Below are positions 11,056 to 20,854 of a DNA stretch of 64,000 nucleotides, piece after piece. Position 1 is the stretch's first letter. Every line of letters begins with the position of its first letter. The stretch is from positions 248,001-312,000 of the forward strand of contig CP137878.1 in assembly GCA_034406715.1 (NCBI GenBank), read 5' to 3'. The DNA comes from Rhodotorula mucilaginosa (Eukaryota > Basidiomycota > Microbotryomycetes > Sporidiobolales > Sporidiobolaceae). Position numbers and translations under genes: made by a program. The notes under the pieces are model-generated. The model saw only the letters and a program-made list of their open reading frames with translations. It ran no database searches and had not been told where the DNA came from.

Positions 11056-11446
11056 CCGTGTTTTCGGCTACTCTTCCGGTACTCGCGCTCTGCAGCAAGT
11101 CACAGGAGCTCCCAGATGAGAGAAAGAGAGAGAATCAGGGAGACAAGGGCCACAAACTTTCCGCGACATCTGCCGAGAGAGCCTCCTGAACCCTCCGAGG
11201 ACTTTTCGCCTCAAAAATGAGGCGGGACAAGGGGTCCGTGCACAAGAATCTAAACCCTGAACAACAAGAGATAAGGGTGAGCGCTTCTATCCTCGCCCAA
11301 ACGTCACAGAGAGGCGTCTTGGCGTGACGGAGCGTTGTCCATGATGGGCGATCAAACGCTTTTCGAGGCGAAAGAGTCGCATGGCCGGAAGAGAGCGAAC
11401 AGAACGCCCCGCGCGTGTCAACTATGTACTTCATCGTCCATTACAC
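11056..11446. other. Intergenic stretch
   Basis: This is the 3' side of the RNase P subunit gene and the upstream side of the unresolved gene. A 99-codon minus-strand frame (11135-11434) has no protein-like features. Nothing else is seen. Confidence 0.35.
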
Positions 11447-12729
11447 TCAGGCACTGATATCCATCCTCTGCGCGCTCGCCTCGGCAGCCTGTCCGCCTTC
11501 TGCTGTCGGTCCGTCTCCCGCCGTTTCCGTCTCCTGCCGCGGTTTCCTCCTGGTTCTTCTCCGATTCGGCTTCTTCTTCTTCATCGTCTGCTCCTCCGCC
11601 TCACCTCCTGCCACCGACGTCGCTGCCGGCACCGATTTGCCTGCCGAGTCGTTCGCGGCGGACTTCGTGGGTCGATGAGCTGCACCGGCTTGGGATGGGT
11701 CCGGCAGAGCTTGCCGTCGACCTCGCTGATTGGTACCTTGTCCCGGTAGCGGAGTCGAAGTGAGGGGTAGCGCTTCAGATGACATCGCCTCTTCTGGGAG
11801 AACTGTTCGTGGCCGCTTCTTGCTGCGCGGCATCGGTTTCTGATAGCTGCAGAGAATGAATCGCCGAGTTGGCATCAGCGACTCCAAAAACCAAGATTGC
11901 GTGCGCAGTAGAAGGGAACTGAACGGGGGAGACGTACGTGTAATGGGGGGACTTGGCGAGAGCCGAGAGAGGCTCGCGCGAGAGCACGACGAGCATGCAG
12001 GGCGAATGCCTCTTGCGAGGCCTGTGAGGAGAGCGACGCGGGTCAGTTCCGCGAGCTCTTTCAAATCCCGATGTCACAAGCTGGAGAGGCCCGAGGTGCG
12101 GCAACCGGGGCGCCCCTGCAGAGTTCCACGGAAAGAAAGAACGTACCTCTTGGCTTTGCCTGCGCGACCCGACAACCATTCGAGCTGGACCAGTTCTTGC
12201 CGAACCGCTTCGAGATCTCGATCCTCGGCTTGAATCTCGGCAAATGGCAGGTGCTGAAAATCGAGTGCGGTTTCGAACGTCGTGAGGCGGGTGTACTGGT
12301 GGAGAGGCGGAAGGTCGTTCGGTTTGGCGCCGCCGCTGGTGCCGGAACAAGACGGGAATTCGCGCTTGATGATCTCTAGAATGGAGACGAGTTTGGGGAT
12401 CGCATCGACGGCTGTCTCGACTTGTTTTGAGGAGATTTGCGCGGCAGAAGTGGACGGTTCCGGTTCTGGCGATGAAGATGAAGATGGCGGAGGCGGCGGC
12501 GGCGGCGGCAACGTATGCAGCACGAGCGGACGCTTTGATGCGGTCTACTCGGTCCAAGAACAGGTCAGAATACGGCGCTATATAACCAAGGGAGGAGTGG
12601 ACTCACTGCGAGGTTCTCGAGGCTGAACTTGACGGCGGCGGTCATGTCGGTGTGGGAAGCGACTCGGAGCGGTTCAAACGCGGGTAGCATGACAAGCTCA
12701 TTCAGAGCAGGATGGTGCTGGACTCCCAT
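11447..12729 (-). CDS. Alba-domain RNase P/MRP subunit (Rpp25/Pop6-like)
   Basis: Exons 12607-12729, 12147-12544, 11938-12021 and 11447-11846 close in phase to 334 residues. After a proline/serine linker the Alba core runs SSKQVETAVDAIPKLVSILE to FETALDFQHLPF, and its C-terminal strand pair is RHSPCMLVVLSREPLSALA followed by HYTYQKP. This VVLS...PL...YTYQ pattern is typical of the Alba subunits that bind the RNA of RNase P and RNase MRP (tRNA and rRNA processing, nucleolus). After the Alba core comes a 120-residue disordered extension with a basic cluster (MKKKKPNRRRTRRKPRQ). The start is uncertain: ATG 12729 gives MGVQHHPALNELV, but an in-frame ATG at 12810 exists. Assignment to the Rpp25/Pop6 branch rather than Rpp20/Pop7 is tentative. 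Confidence 0.8.
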
Positions 12730-13275
12730 CCTGCAAGGCAGCACGGCAGAGAGGGCGAGGTGGATGAACGGTCTCTGGATGAGCGGCCGCCTCTCTTTCC
12801 TCCCGCTCACTCTCGATGCTTATTTACCGTTCATGTAGAGTGGGGACAGCGCTTCTCGAGCTCTGCTAGCTGCTCCGCAAAGCTGCCTCGCTTATACACA
12901 CCGGCGCATCCAAGTGATCAATCTCCTGCGCCTCCACTTGCCTGCTCCGCTGCCCCTCACCGACCGCTACCACCTAGGGACGACCAGCTACTACACCAGC
13001 GGACGAACGACAAGCGCTATAGATCAACACGGTTCCCGGAGCGCCCCGCATTCTTGCGGCGCTTGCGCTGAGACTTGTCCATTGGTCAATGAAACAGTTC
13101 CCCGAAACTCCTAGTCGAGACCCTCGGGACGGGTGCTATTCGTGGTTCAAAACAGACGATGGCCTCGATGTGCGGACCATTCCGACTCGGTCTGCGCTCC
13201 TCGAATCGTCGCATCGCCGCTTCCACCGGCAACAGAATTCAGGTCAACTTTTCGCAGCGCAGTCAAAGACGGATG
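12730..13275. other. Intergenic stretch
   Basis: About 550 bp between the RNase P subunit start and the stop of the small gene at 13276. Open frames here are short and compositionally poor; I see no gene. Confidence 0.35.
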
Positions 13276-13601
13276 CTATAACGGCGCCACAGCTCCGGGA
13301 GGGTTCTCATCCCAGTTTCTCAATGTTCCAGAGAGCTTCCATGCCCCTGTCAACACTGTGCTCTTATAGAGCGAGCGCTGGGAGCAGATCGCTAGTCCGT
13401 CGAACTGAAGGTAAACCGAATCTCCTCCGGTGCGTTCTTGAAGCAGCTTGTCATCCGATACGCTGTGGATCTCAAGAAGCTGCTCACACGTATGGGAAAC
13501 AGGAACTCAAGCGTCAATCCGTCTTCATGCGTCAGCACCTCGGCAGAAAAACCGTCCTCCCTTGCCACCCTCATCCATGCCCTGCCATCGCTGCACGGCA
13601 T
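13276..13601 (-). CDS. Small unidentified protein (at least 88 residues)
   Basis: Two exons join cleanly: 13539-13601 (MPCSDGRAWMRVAREDGFSA) and 13276-13479 (LLEIHSVSDDKLLQ, SVYLQFDGLAICSQRSLYKS, STVLTGAWKLSGTLRNWDEN), through a 59-nt GTGCTG to GAGCAG intron. The composition and alternating hydrophobic pattern look like a beta-rich domain, but I do not recognise it. The first exon stays open upstream (VTKWNRK) to a possible acceptor near 13624, so a further 5' exon is likely and the start is provisional. A 180-codon plus-strand frame (13089-13631) overlaps it and looks like an antisense shadow. Confidence 0.4.
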
Positions 13602-13870
13602 CTTGCGGTTCCACTTTGTGACCTACTGTAATCTTGCAAAACCGATACCCTCTGACCCCTTCCTCCGTGCCCGACGGAAGTCAAGATGCGCGAGGCTAAC
13701 CCTTGCTTTAGAGCAGGCGTGTTCCGGTAATCGCTTGACTCCAGCTATCCCTTTCACCGCTCTTGTAGCCTCTCTCTCATGTAACACAGAACTATATCTG
13801 TCTCCTCTCCAGGAAGCTGTGCTTGCGTAAACTGCGCTCAAGTGGAAGACCAAGTATTGTGAGAGCGCGC

Positions 13871-14885
13871 CTACTTCTTCTGCCGTGCCGCTCGGATCGC
13901 CTCTAGTCGCTTCTTGAGAGCCTGTCGAACCCGGGTCAAGTCAGGGACGGTTTCGGAGCCGGCGCAACACCTTTTGCAAACGCAAAACGAGAGAAAGCAG
14001 TCGACAGCGGGACGGGGACGCACCGTGACTTTTTCATCTGCTTCCCGCTGCTCCCGTTCCTCCTCCTCAAGGCGCGCCATCATCTCCTCCCTCTCTTCTC
14101 GCATCTCGCGCTCAATCCTCTCCTCCTCCGTCTCTTGCTCCTCCTCTTCCTCCGGCTCGTCGTCCCCTCCCGCACCAACACCTTCCCCGTCCTCTTCCAC
14201 GACGGGAGCGCCAAACTCGAACTTGACGGGTGCAGCTTTGATTGTTGCCGAGGCGGTGGAGCGACTTGCGCCACTATCTTGAGCTGGCCCCGCGTTGCTG
14301 CCCGACGCGAGGTACTTTTCGAATTCGGCCCATTCCGGATCTTCCTCTTCCTCTTGGGCGGCGTCGCGACCTTGCATTGCGGCGGATGTTGACTCGTGCG
14401 TACTAGCCCCTGCCGCCGATGATGACGTCGAAGGCGCAGGAGGAGGAGCCTGACTCGGGTCCGCAAAGAAGCCGGACGGAAGTCGACCGACCTCGTCGCC
14501 GTCTCGTGCTCGTTTCGAGGCGTCTCCTCCTGCACCTTCTTCGTCGTCGCCCGGACCGTCTTCTCTTCTCCGCTTGGCCGATGAGCGCTCTGCTTCTGCT
14601 GCGGCTTGTCGCTGTTCCGCCTCGAGTTTCTGGACGTTGACGCGATGAGCCTGCGTGCGATGATGGAACCGCGTCGTCAGCTTGCCTCAGTGAATCCCGC
14701 GGGAGTAGACCCGCCTCTAAGAGACACACCTTCGACTGTACGTGAGCGCCCCATAGGCTCTCGTGCTTGATTGCGAGCCCACACAAGCTGCACGACAATT
14801 GCCCCGAGTTGGAGTATTTGGCGTGCGGGGCCGTGATTCGATGCTGCGCCTTCTTGGCGGCCATCATCGATTTGAGGGACGACAT
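13871..14885 (-). CDS. ZNF830/CCDC16-like C2H2 zinc-finger protein
   Basis: Exons 14730-14885, 14024-14650 and 13871-13921 close in phase to 277 residues. The zinc finger is QLSCSLCGLAIKHESLWGAH followed by VQSKAHR, a C-x2-C...H-x5-H finger of the type found in ZNF830, a nuclear protein tied to pre-mRNA splicing and genome stability. The middle is acidic and disordered, and the C terminus is a long charged helix (EEERIEREMREEREEMMARL) ending KKRLEAIRAARQKK, both family traits. The first exon also holds internal ATGs at MMAAKKAQ, so the N terminus could be 6-7 residues shorter. Splicing involvement is inferred from the animal and plant relatives. Confidence 0.8.
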
Positions 14886-15831
14886 GGCTTGTGGGCTGGA
14901 TCACTCAGGCAAGGTTCGTTACGGAGGAGGAAAGGAGGAGAAACACGCTGCTGATCGTCATTCTGCTTCCGCGCAGACCGGCTTTCGACCGACTGAAGAA
15001 AAAGCCACGTCGCTTAGTGCATCGATAAGTCGAGCCAACTATATGCTCATTGCACTTCTTGAGGACTGGGCTTCCTGCTGAGCAGAGGTCGAGCGGCCCA
15101 TTTCCCCTCCGCGGTCGCCTGTTCTTTCCCCTAGCCTGCGTCGCCACAGTGTGCTAGCACCTTTTACAAGTCGTCGGAACGGCTCGGACAGCGCACAGCA
15201 GAAAATCAAGGAGCTTTTCACCGCAAAGTGCCACGAAAGCCTCGCTTACACGCTTTGGGGGTGTCGGCTCCGCATCTGTCAAGCAGCTCATGTAGGCTAG
15301 TCGAGGCTTGTCATTATAGAGTCGCTCCTCCAAGCTCCTCCGCATTGCGCGAAAGGAAAACCGAGGGTATTCAGTTTCTTCGTCGTGCGTTTGTGTACGA
15401 TTGCCTCAACTCGAGTTGTGGGAAGTCTGCCGGGTGCAGGAGAACCGACTGCTTCACTCGCTCCAGACTTGGACAGCTGACGCGGTTTCTGAACCCCTTC
15501 GTAGAGCGGAACGCGGCGCCAGAGTCGGTGGAGCGAGCAAAGAGCCAGCCTCCGTCAACAACGGCGGAACTCGAGCTGGTGCGATGCGACGGGTGGGACG
15601 GAAGGGCCTTAGCGATTGGCCGGGTGGAGTAGGGACGTAGCGAGTAGAGGGTAAAAAGAATCATGTCGGAGATAGAGCCTGCCGTTCTGAGCCGGAAGCA
15701 TAAGCGTGAAGCGGCGTCGAGCGTCGGCATTTGTCGCGGAGAGCCTGCGTAGCTGCCCGAAAAAATCCTCTCGCCTCGTCACTGAACTCTGACGCTCGCG
15801 CGCCTCGTAAACCATGGCGCAAGGGCGTCCC
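14886..15831. other. Region with no confident gene
   Basis: Both strands carry open frames of 60-134 codons. On the minus strand a run around 15154-15410 (SLEERLYNDKPRLAYMSCLT; CGEKLLDFLLCAVRA) is somewhat protein-like, and a 119-codon frame sits at 15371-15730. I could not connect them with canonical introns into one product. A small unrecognised gene may exist here. Confidence 0.3.
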
Positions 15832-18727
15832 TTACAGCCTCACGCCATTCTCGACGCGACTTCGCAACTTGCCAAACACGTCGCGGAGGCCATCCCTTGC
15901 CGCGTCGACGCCCGCCTCGATCGCGTTGCCCGCTTGACCGCCGACGTTGAGCGAGACCGGACCGAGATGCAGGTTGAAGTTTTGCGATGCTGCCGCCGCG
16001 GTTGTGGAGGCTGATTGAGTCGGAGACGTCGGCTGAGCGGAACCGGAGAAGGAAGTGTTGAGCGGGATGGAGGTCGAGAGATTCGGTAATGGCGCAGAAA
16101 AGGACGAGCCAAAGGCGAATGCGGCGTCGCGAACCATCTCCAGGAAACTGTACGCGTCCGAGGACATCGACTCGGTCAGCGCGCGCGTTCCGTCGAGCCG
16201 CGCGTGAGGAAGAAGAGAGCCTTGTCCCGTTCGTCGCGTACCTCTCCGAGTTGTGCACGCAAGTGCCACCGAGCACGATGCGCGTGTTTGGACTGACTGG
16301 TCCCGCAGGCCCGATCGATCCCGCGAGATTGTGTCCGGCCGCGAACTGCGCGTTCAGCTGCGCGACAGTCTTGGCCTCTTCGTACGTCGTCCCTCCGACG
16401 ATGAAGATGATGATGTCTTGCGGTCTGGACATGCCGTGCGGCGAGACGTTCTGCCCGTCAATGTACGGGTAGCTAGACTCTTTCAGCCGACCTTTCAGGA
16501 GAAGATCGATCGTTTCGGCCAGATGCGGCGTATGTTGCGTATATACATTCTCGACGCCCTGTGCGAAAGGCACGTTAGCGACGCGAGTGCTCGGCGCCAC
16601 GGAAAGTGTGGCCCGCAAATTGACGCATGACGCGCAGACCGCTGACGCACCTTGAGTCCTTTGAGGGCGCTCTTTCCCTTGCTGAAAAAGTTCTCGTTTC
16701 CGAACAGGTCGTCTTGTCGTTGATCCGCGCCGGCAAAGTGGAGCATGACGTGCACCATCTGCGCCCACATCGTGGTGAAGCCCGTAGTAATCAGCAATGA
16801 GCACACACTGGCGCATTGCATTAACGTGCAAGAGCGGCGACGAGATGGGGCGCACCTCTGCGTCCGGCACATTCTGTTGGCGGAGCAGATCGATGATGCC
16901 GTCGATCTGATTGCCCGGCATCTTCTGATACCGCAGAGCGTAAAGAACCGCCAGTCGGAGCTTCGCCTCTTGCGGGATCTCAGGCGCTGAGATCGCTTCC
17001 CGCACCGCCTACAGTTGCGGGGTGAAAAGGTCACATTCGTGGTCATATCTCGGAATTCACGACATGCGAGCGACGCGAACGCACCCGCAGATCGGTACCG
17101 TGACTCTCGTTGCTCGCCAGGCTTTGCTCCAGTTCCGAGACTTGGAGCAAGTGCCGGACGTTGACCAGACGAGAAAGTTCTCCGACGAGGGCGACATGTT
17201 TCGAGACGTTGCTGCCGAGTTTGCGGAACTCGGGATACTCGTCGATAAAGCTGTTCTTGCGCGATTGTTAGAATCGGTTCTGCGCTGGGCTGGGATTTAA
17301 AAGGTTGCGACCTGCTTACCGCTTCATATCTGCGACGGTCTCGATCTTGCTCGCTTGAGAGGTTGCAGATCGAGTCGAGTAGTCTTGCACGTACGCCGAG
17401 AGATGTGCTCCGAGGTCGCCAAAGTTGTCGTACAAGTTGTTGGCGAAAAAGGGATCTTGCTCCGGCGACAAGACAATTTCCTGTCGATTGCGCACGCGTG
17501 TGAGTGAGTGTCGGGGGTTTCGGAGGCATCGGCCGCAGGAGACTGCACAGCATGCGCACCTTGAGTTCGTCCCGCACCTCGGGCACATCCTCCAAGCTAA
17601 CTCGACCGTTCGTGATCCCGAGGAGCTCGTGGACCATCGCCTGATAGGTCCACTGCGTCAACAACGGCGTGACGGGGTCGTTCCTCCGATCGAGGATGAG
17701 CAACAACGGCGCCGTTGCCGTCCTCCGAAACTCCCACAAGTCGCTCTGCGCGTCATTCATCTGCGCGACGAGGTCTTGCCCGAGTCGTCGAGCCATGGGC
17801 GACATGCGTTCGTACCGGACGATCGGGCGCTTCTTGAGCGAGAGGAGGAGCGCCGTCAAGCCTTCGAGGTGGCGGTCGAGGACGGGAGCGTGGGAAGAGA
17901 AGGTGGAGGGGGAGTCGCCGTACAAGGGCATGACGCGCTGATTCGGAACGGGGTGTAGAGGTGTCGGCAGGATCGATAGTGAGAAGTGGGACGAAGTCAG
18001 GGGCGAGTAGTCGCAGAAGAACTCCTGTCGAAGGGAACGAGCAATGAGTGGCTGCCGAAGCCGAAACGTTTCGGATATGAAGTCTTCGACCGCAGGAGAG
18101 CACGCACCTGAACTTCTTTGACAAGCTCGTGCTCGTCTGCTTCCGCTAGTCGCTCAATCTGACTTTTGGTGAGCACATTCGTAAAGTCTATGAGATCAGG
18201 CGCCAATCTTGTCAGTCAAGTCCCGCGCGCCGGTGCATCCAAACGGGGGATCGGAGTCAAGAATCCCTTCGGAAACACGACGCACAGAGGAAGTAGGATC
18301 CGAATCTGCCCTGCTTGAGTTCGCGCTCGCACGCCTCGATGCTGTCTTGCGTCGGCCTCAACAAGCAAACGCATTTCAAGTGCGGTAACCGTTCGATCCC
18401 GCGCTGCCCGCCAGCGGGTGGATAAGCCGTACTGGACGAGCCGGCCGAGTGGGACGTCGAGGCGGAAGGAAGAGCATGCCGCGCTGGGTTGTCGATGCGG
18501 TCGGTGAGGTAGACTTCGTGCGAGAGGAGGTGAGACTGAGTCGTGGCGAGCGAGACGATCGGGGTCTGCTCGATCTTGGTCTGCGTCAGTACGCCCTATA
18601 TGTACACAGCTTCAGGCCGAAACAGGGAACAGCTGACGGTGTCCTGGTCGAGGAGGAGGACCTTGATCCCTCGCGTCTGCGTGATGGCCTTGTCGACGTA
18701 GGCCTGCACGGCCTTGAGGCAGTCCAT
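15832..18727 (-). CDS. VPS45: Vacuolar protein sorting 45 (Sec1/Munc18 family)
   Basis: It binds the endosomal/trans-Golgi syntaxin (Tlg2 type) and steers SNARE assembly in Golgi-to-endosome traffic. Ten exons close in phase: 18638-18727, 18286-18580, 18108-18187, 17560-18024, 17320-17480, 17085-17250, 16856-17008, 16651-16758, 16242-16558 and 15832-16147, giving 716 residues. Diagnostic blocks are [93 protein letters not shown] and [16 protein letters not shown]. The [13 protein letters not shown] and GRLK...YPY stretches point to VPS45 rather than Sly1, Vps33 or Sec1. About 100 residues after the core are low-complexity and longer than in ascomycete VPS45. A serine/proline insert ([16 protein letters not shown]) sits in domain 1. 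Confidence 0.93.
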
Positions 18728-19706
18728 CTGGATCTTGCGACGCTCCCCTCTACGCCGGCGTGGTAGCTACGGTCGATTGCGCCGCTGACGAGTCGATTCA
18801 GAGTCGACGGAAGTGGTGCTGCCGGGCTTGCGAGAGCGGGCGAGGAGAGCCGAGAGTCGGGGTGTGGGGAGAGCTGCTCGTTCGCAGCCTGATGATTAAC
18901 TTGTACAGTGTACACTCTGCTGCAACTCGCACCGACAACGCGAGATCCGCCAACTCGAGGTGGGCACCACCACGCAGTCGGCGTCGAGGCCGACGCGATC
19001 TGCTCGACCGAGAAAATCCTTTCTCTGCGCATAGGCGTTAAACAGGCGTTGGGCATACAGGAGCCTTGCGGAGCAATATTATGCAATCCAATTCGACCTC
19101 CTCCGCTTGGAATGTGGACGGTCGGTTTTTCCGCCACTTTCTCTCGCGACGCAAGGTATACTAGGCGTTCCACCTCGCGCCGGCGCCTTCGGACGAGCCC
19201 TTCGCGCGACCTCCTCGGATATCTCGAGATAGTCGCATTGAGCCGGCCGTTTGCGAGGGTGTCGTGGGCATCGTCCCGCGCGTTTACGGTGCGCTCGGAG
19301 GTGGTGTAGCAGCGCCCAGTCGCCTCCCAGAAGCGGAATGGCAGACTTGCGGTGAAAGCAAAGTCCAGGTCGTCCTTGCGCTCTTGCGCTTCATCGCATA
19401 GCTGATGCCGAGCTCCGGAGCGCTCGATGCGGGGAGCGTGCCGACTGCTGTTGTTGGTGGCGTCGAAGGCAACAGCGCGTTCGGGTCAGAGAACACCGTC
19501 GCTGTACCACGACCTAATCCTGCAGACATGCGAGCTGTCTGTAGAGAGCGCTCATTCGGTGGCCGTTTCGCAAAGCGACGCGAGCTAGCTTGCCAGGGGA
19601 CGGTGTCGTCGAGCGCCACGCGTGCTTGCGGTGATGCAAAAAGAGTTCCTGCCGCCGCGCGACTCGTTGGGCGCCAGCGTATGGCCTCGGTGAGATGTGC
19701 GCAGCG
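18728..19706. other. Probable minus-strand coding signal, gene model unresolved
   Basis: On the minus strand a frame that stays open from about 19440 down past 18750 carries a protein-like stretch (QLCDEAQERKDDLDFAFTAS; LPFRFWEATGRCYTTSERTV; NARDDAHDTLANGRL). An acceptor at about 19443, 25 nt past a CTGAC, could start this exon. Below about 19230 the composition decays and the frame runs into the VPS45 promoter. A second minus-strand frame (19514-19700; RRQELFLHHRKHAWRS) also looks possible. These may be further exons of the gene at 19707-20098 or a separate gene. Confidence 0.3.
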
Positions 19707-20098
19707 CTAGCGGTTCCCCGGGACGGGCGTAAAAGGTTTCTGTTCCGCAGCTTCAGTCGCGAAGCCTCTCTAGGGCGGAGACGGGCCCGTCGCTGAAACC
19801 GCTTGCCCGGCGACAGCAATTCGCTGGGCAAACTGAAGTCCGACGTGGTCGGCGTTGTCGGTATTTGTGCGCAGCTGCTCCACAACCTCGTGCTCGTCCG
19901 CGGTCCACAGCGCCGGAGAAGGTCTCGCGCGTGTGGTGGGACCGTGTGAGAGAGAATCAATCTGCGCGTAAAATTGCGCGAGTCACAGGATGCGGCAAGC
20001 GGCGGAGCTCGAGGTACCCTGCTATAGAGCTGCAGCGCACAACGGTTGAAGGGCAGCAAGTTCGCAGCGAGCGTGGACAGAGGGATCCGAGGTGGCAT
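19707..20098 (-). CDS. Small predicted mitochondrial protein (91 residues as modelled)
   Basis: Exons 20018-20098, 19800-19961 and 19707-19739 close in phase through two canonical introns (GTACCT to GCGCAG; GTTTCA to GAACAG). The N terminus MPPRIPLSTLAANLLPFNRC followed by ALQLYSR has no acidic residue, is rich in Arg, Leu and Ser, and looks like a mitochondrial presequence. The body includes SPALWTADEHEVVEQLRTNT and DNADHVGLQFAQRIAVAGQ. The LT/WTADEHEVVEQLR pattern faintly recalls fungal mitochondrial ribosomal protein L20, but the usual downstream W-T motif is missing, so I do not assign it. The last exon is short and the gene may continue into 18728-19706. Confidence 0.4.
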
Positions 20099-20854
20099 GC
20101 GGACCAAGCTGAGATGGTGCACGTGTTGCGCCTCGGATTCCCTTCGTTCTCAATCGCGCCGGCAGTACTGGTGCTTGTCTATGTACTAGTATAAGCTGCC
20201 TACACAGTCCAAAAGGGCGACACACTCCGGCCGGAAGGCCGGAAGCTGGGTTCCACCGTTTTTGAGGGTCGCTGTATGCACACTGCGCACCTGCAAACAA
20301 GCGTTCACGCGTGTGCCACGCTGCGACCTTGAGCGAAGCGCCCGAAAGCGACGTCAGACGCTCAAGACTGTGCATGCCCGTACGCACGCCCGCCTGCATA
20401 GCGGTTGCAAGCGCCCTTGAGACTCGAAGCAGCGGGGTACATACGAACGTCTCCCGCTGAGCGCAGGTTCTTTTTGTTGAGCGTGCGACGGGCTCTGAAT
20501 TGCCGCGAAAGTCTGTTCCCCCGAGCTCGAGAGAGCTTCTTCCGAGTCTGATCGCCGGAGCGATCGGCGCGTACGTGCCGCAAAAGGTTCGGGAAAGAAA
20601 AGTCGCGTGCAAAATTGCAGCGACGCGTTGTTCGAAGCGACTAGCAGCAGCGTACACGCGCAGACTCGACTTGTGGTAAGCTACGCGCGCACACGTGGAT
20701 TCAGTGCTCCATTTGACGCGTCCTGCGTCGCACAGACGAGGGTCCCGTACCGCTCCGAGCCTCCGACCTGCCTTGCCGCCTCATCAGCTTCGGGGATCCT
20801 TCGGCGACGACAAACACCCGCGGCGTGGACCCGGCGTTGCTTGGGAGGACGAGG
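20099..20854. promoter_or_regulatory. Divergent intergenic region
   Basis: About 750 bp separates the divergent small mitochondrial-like gene and the large serine-rich gene. It presumably holds both promoters. Open frames on both strands are arginine/serine-rich shadows. No RNA gene is seen. Confidence 0.35.

Noticed and set aside
13089-13631. 180-codon plus-strand open frame
   Set aside because: The opposite strand gives two exons that join with a canonical intron and better composition.
16807-16855. Reading VPS45 straight through 16807-16855 as exon ([20 protein letters not shown])
   Set aside because: Removing 16759-16855 as an intron joins PDAE to [19 protein letters not shown] in the frame needed for the VPS45 core; reading through leads to a wrong frame.
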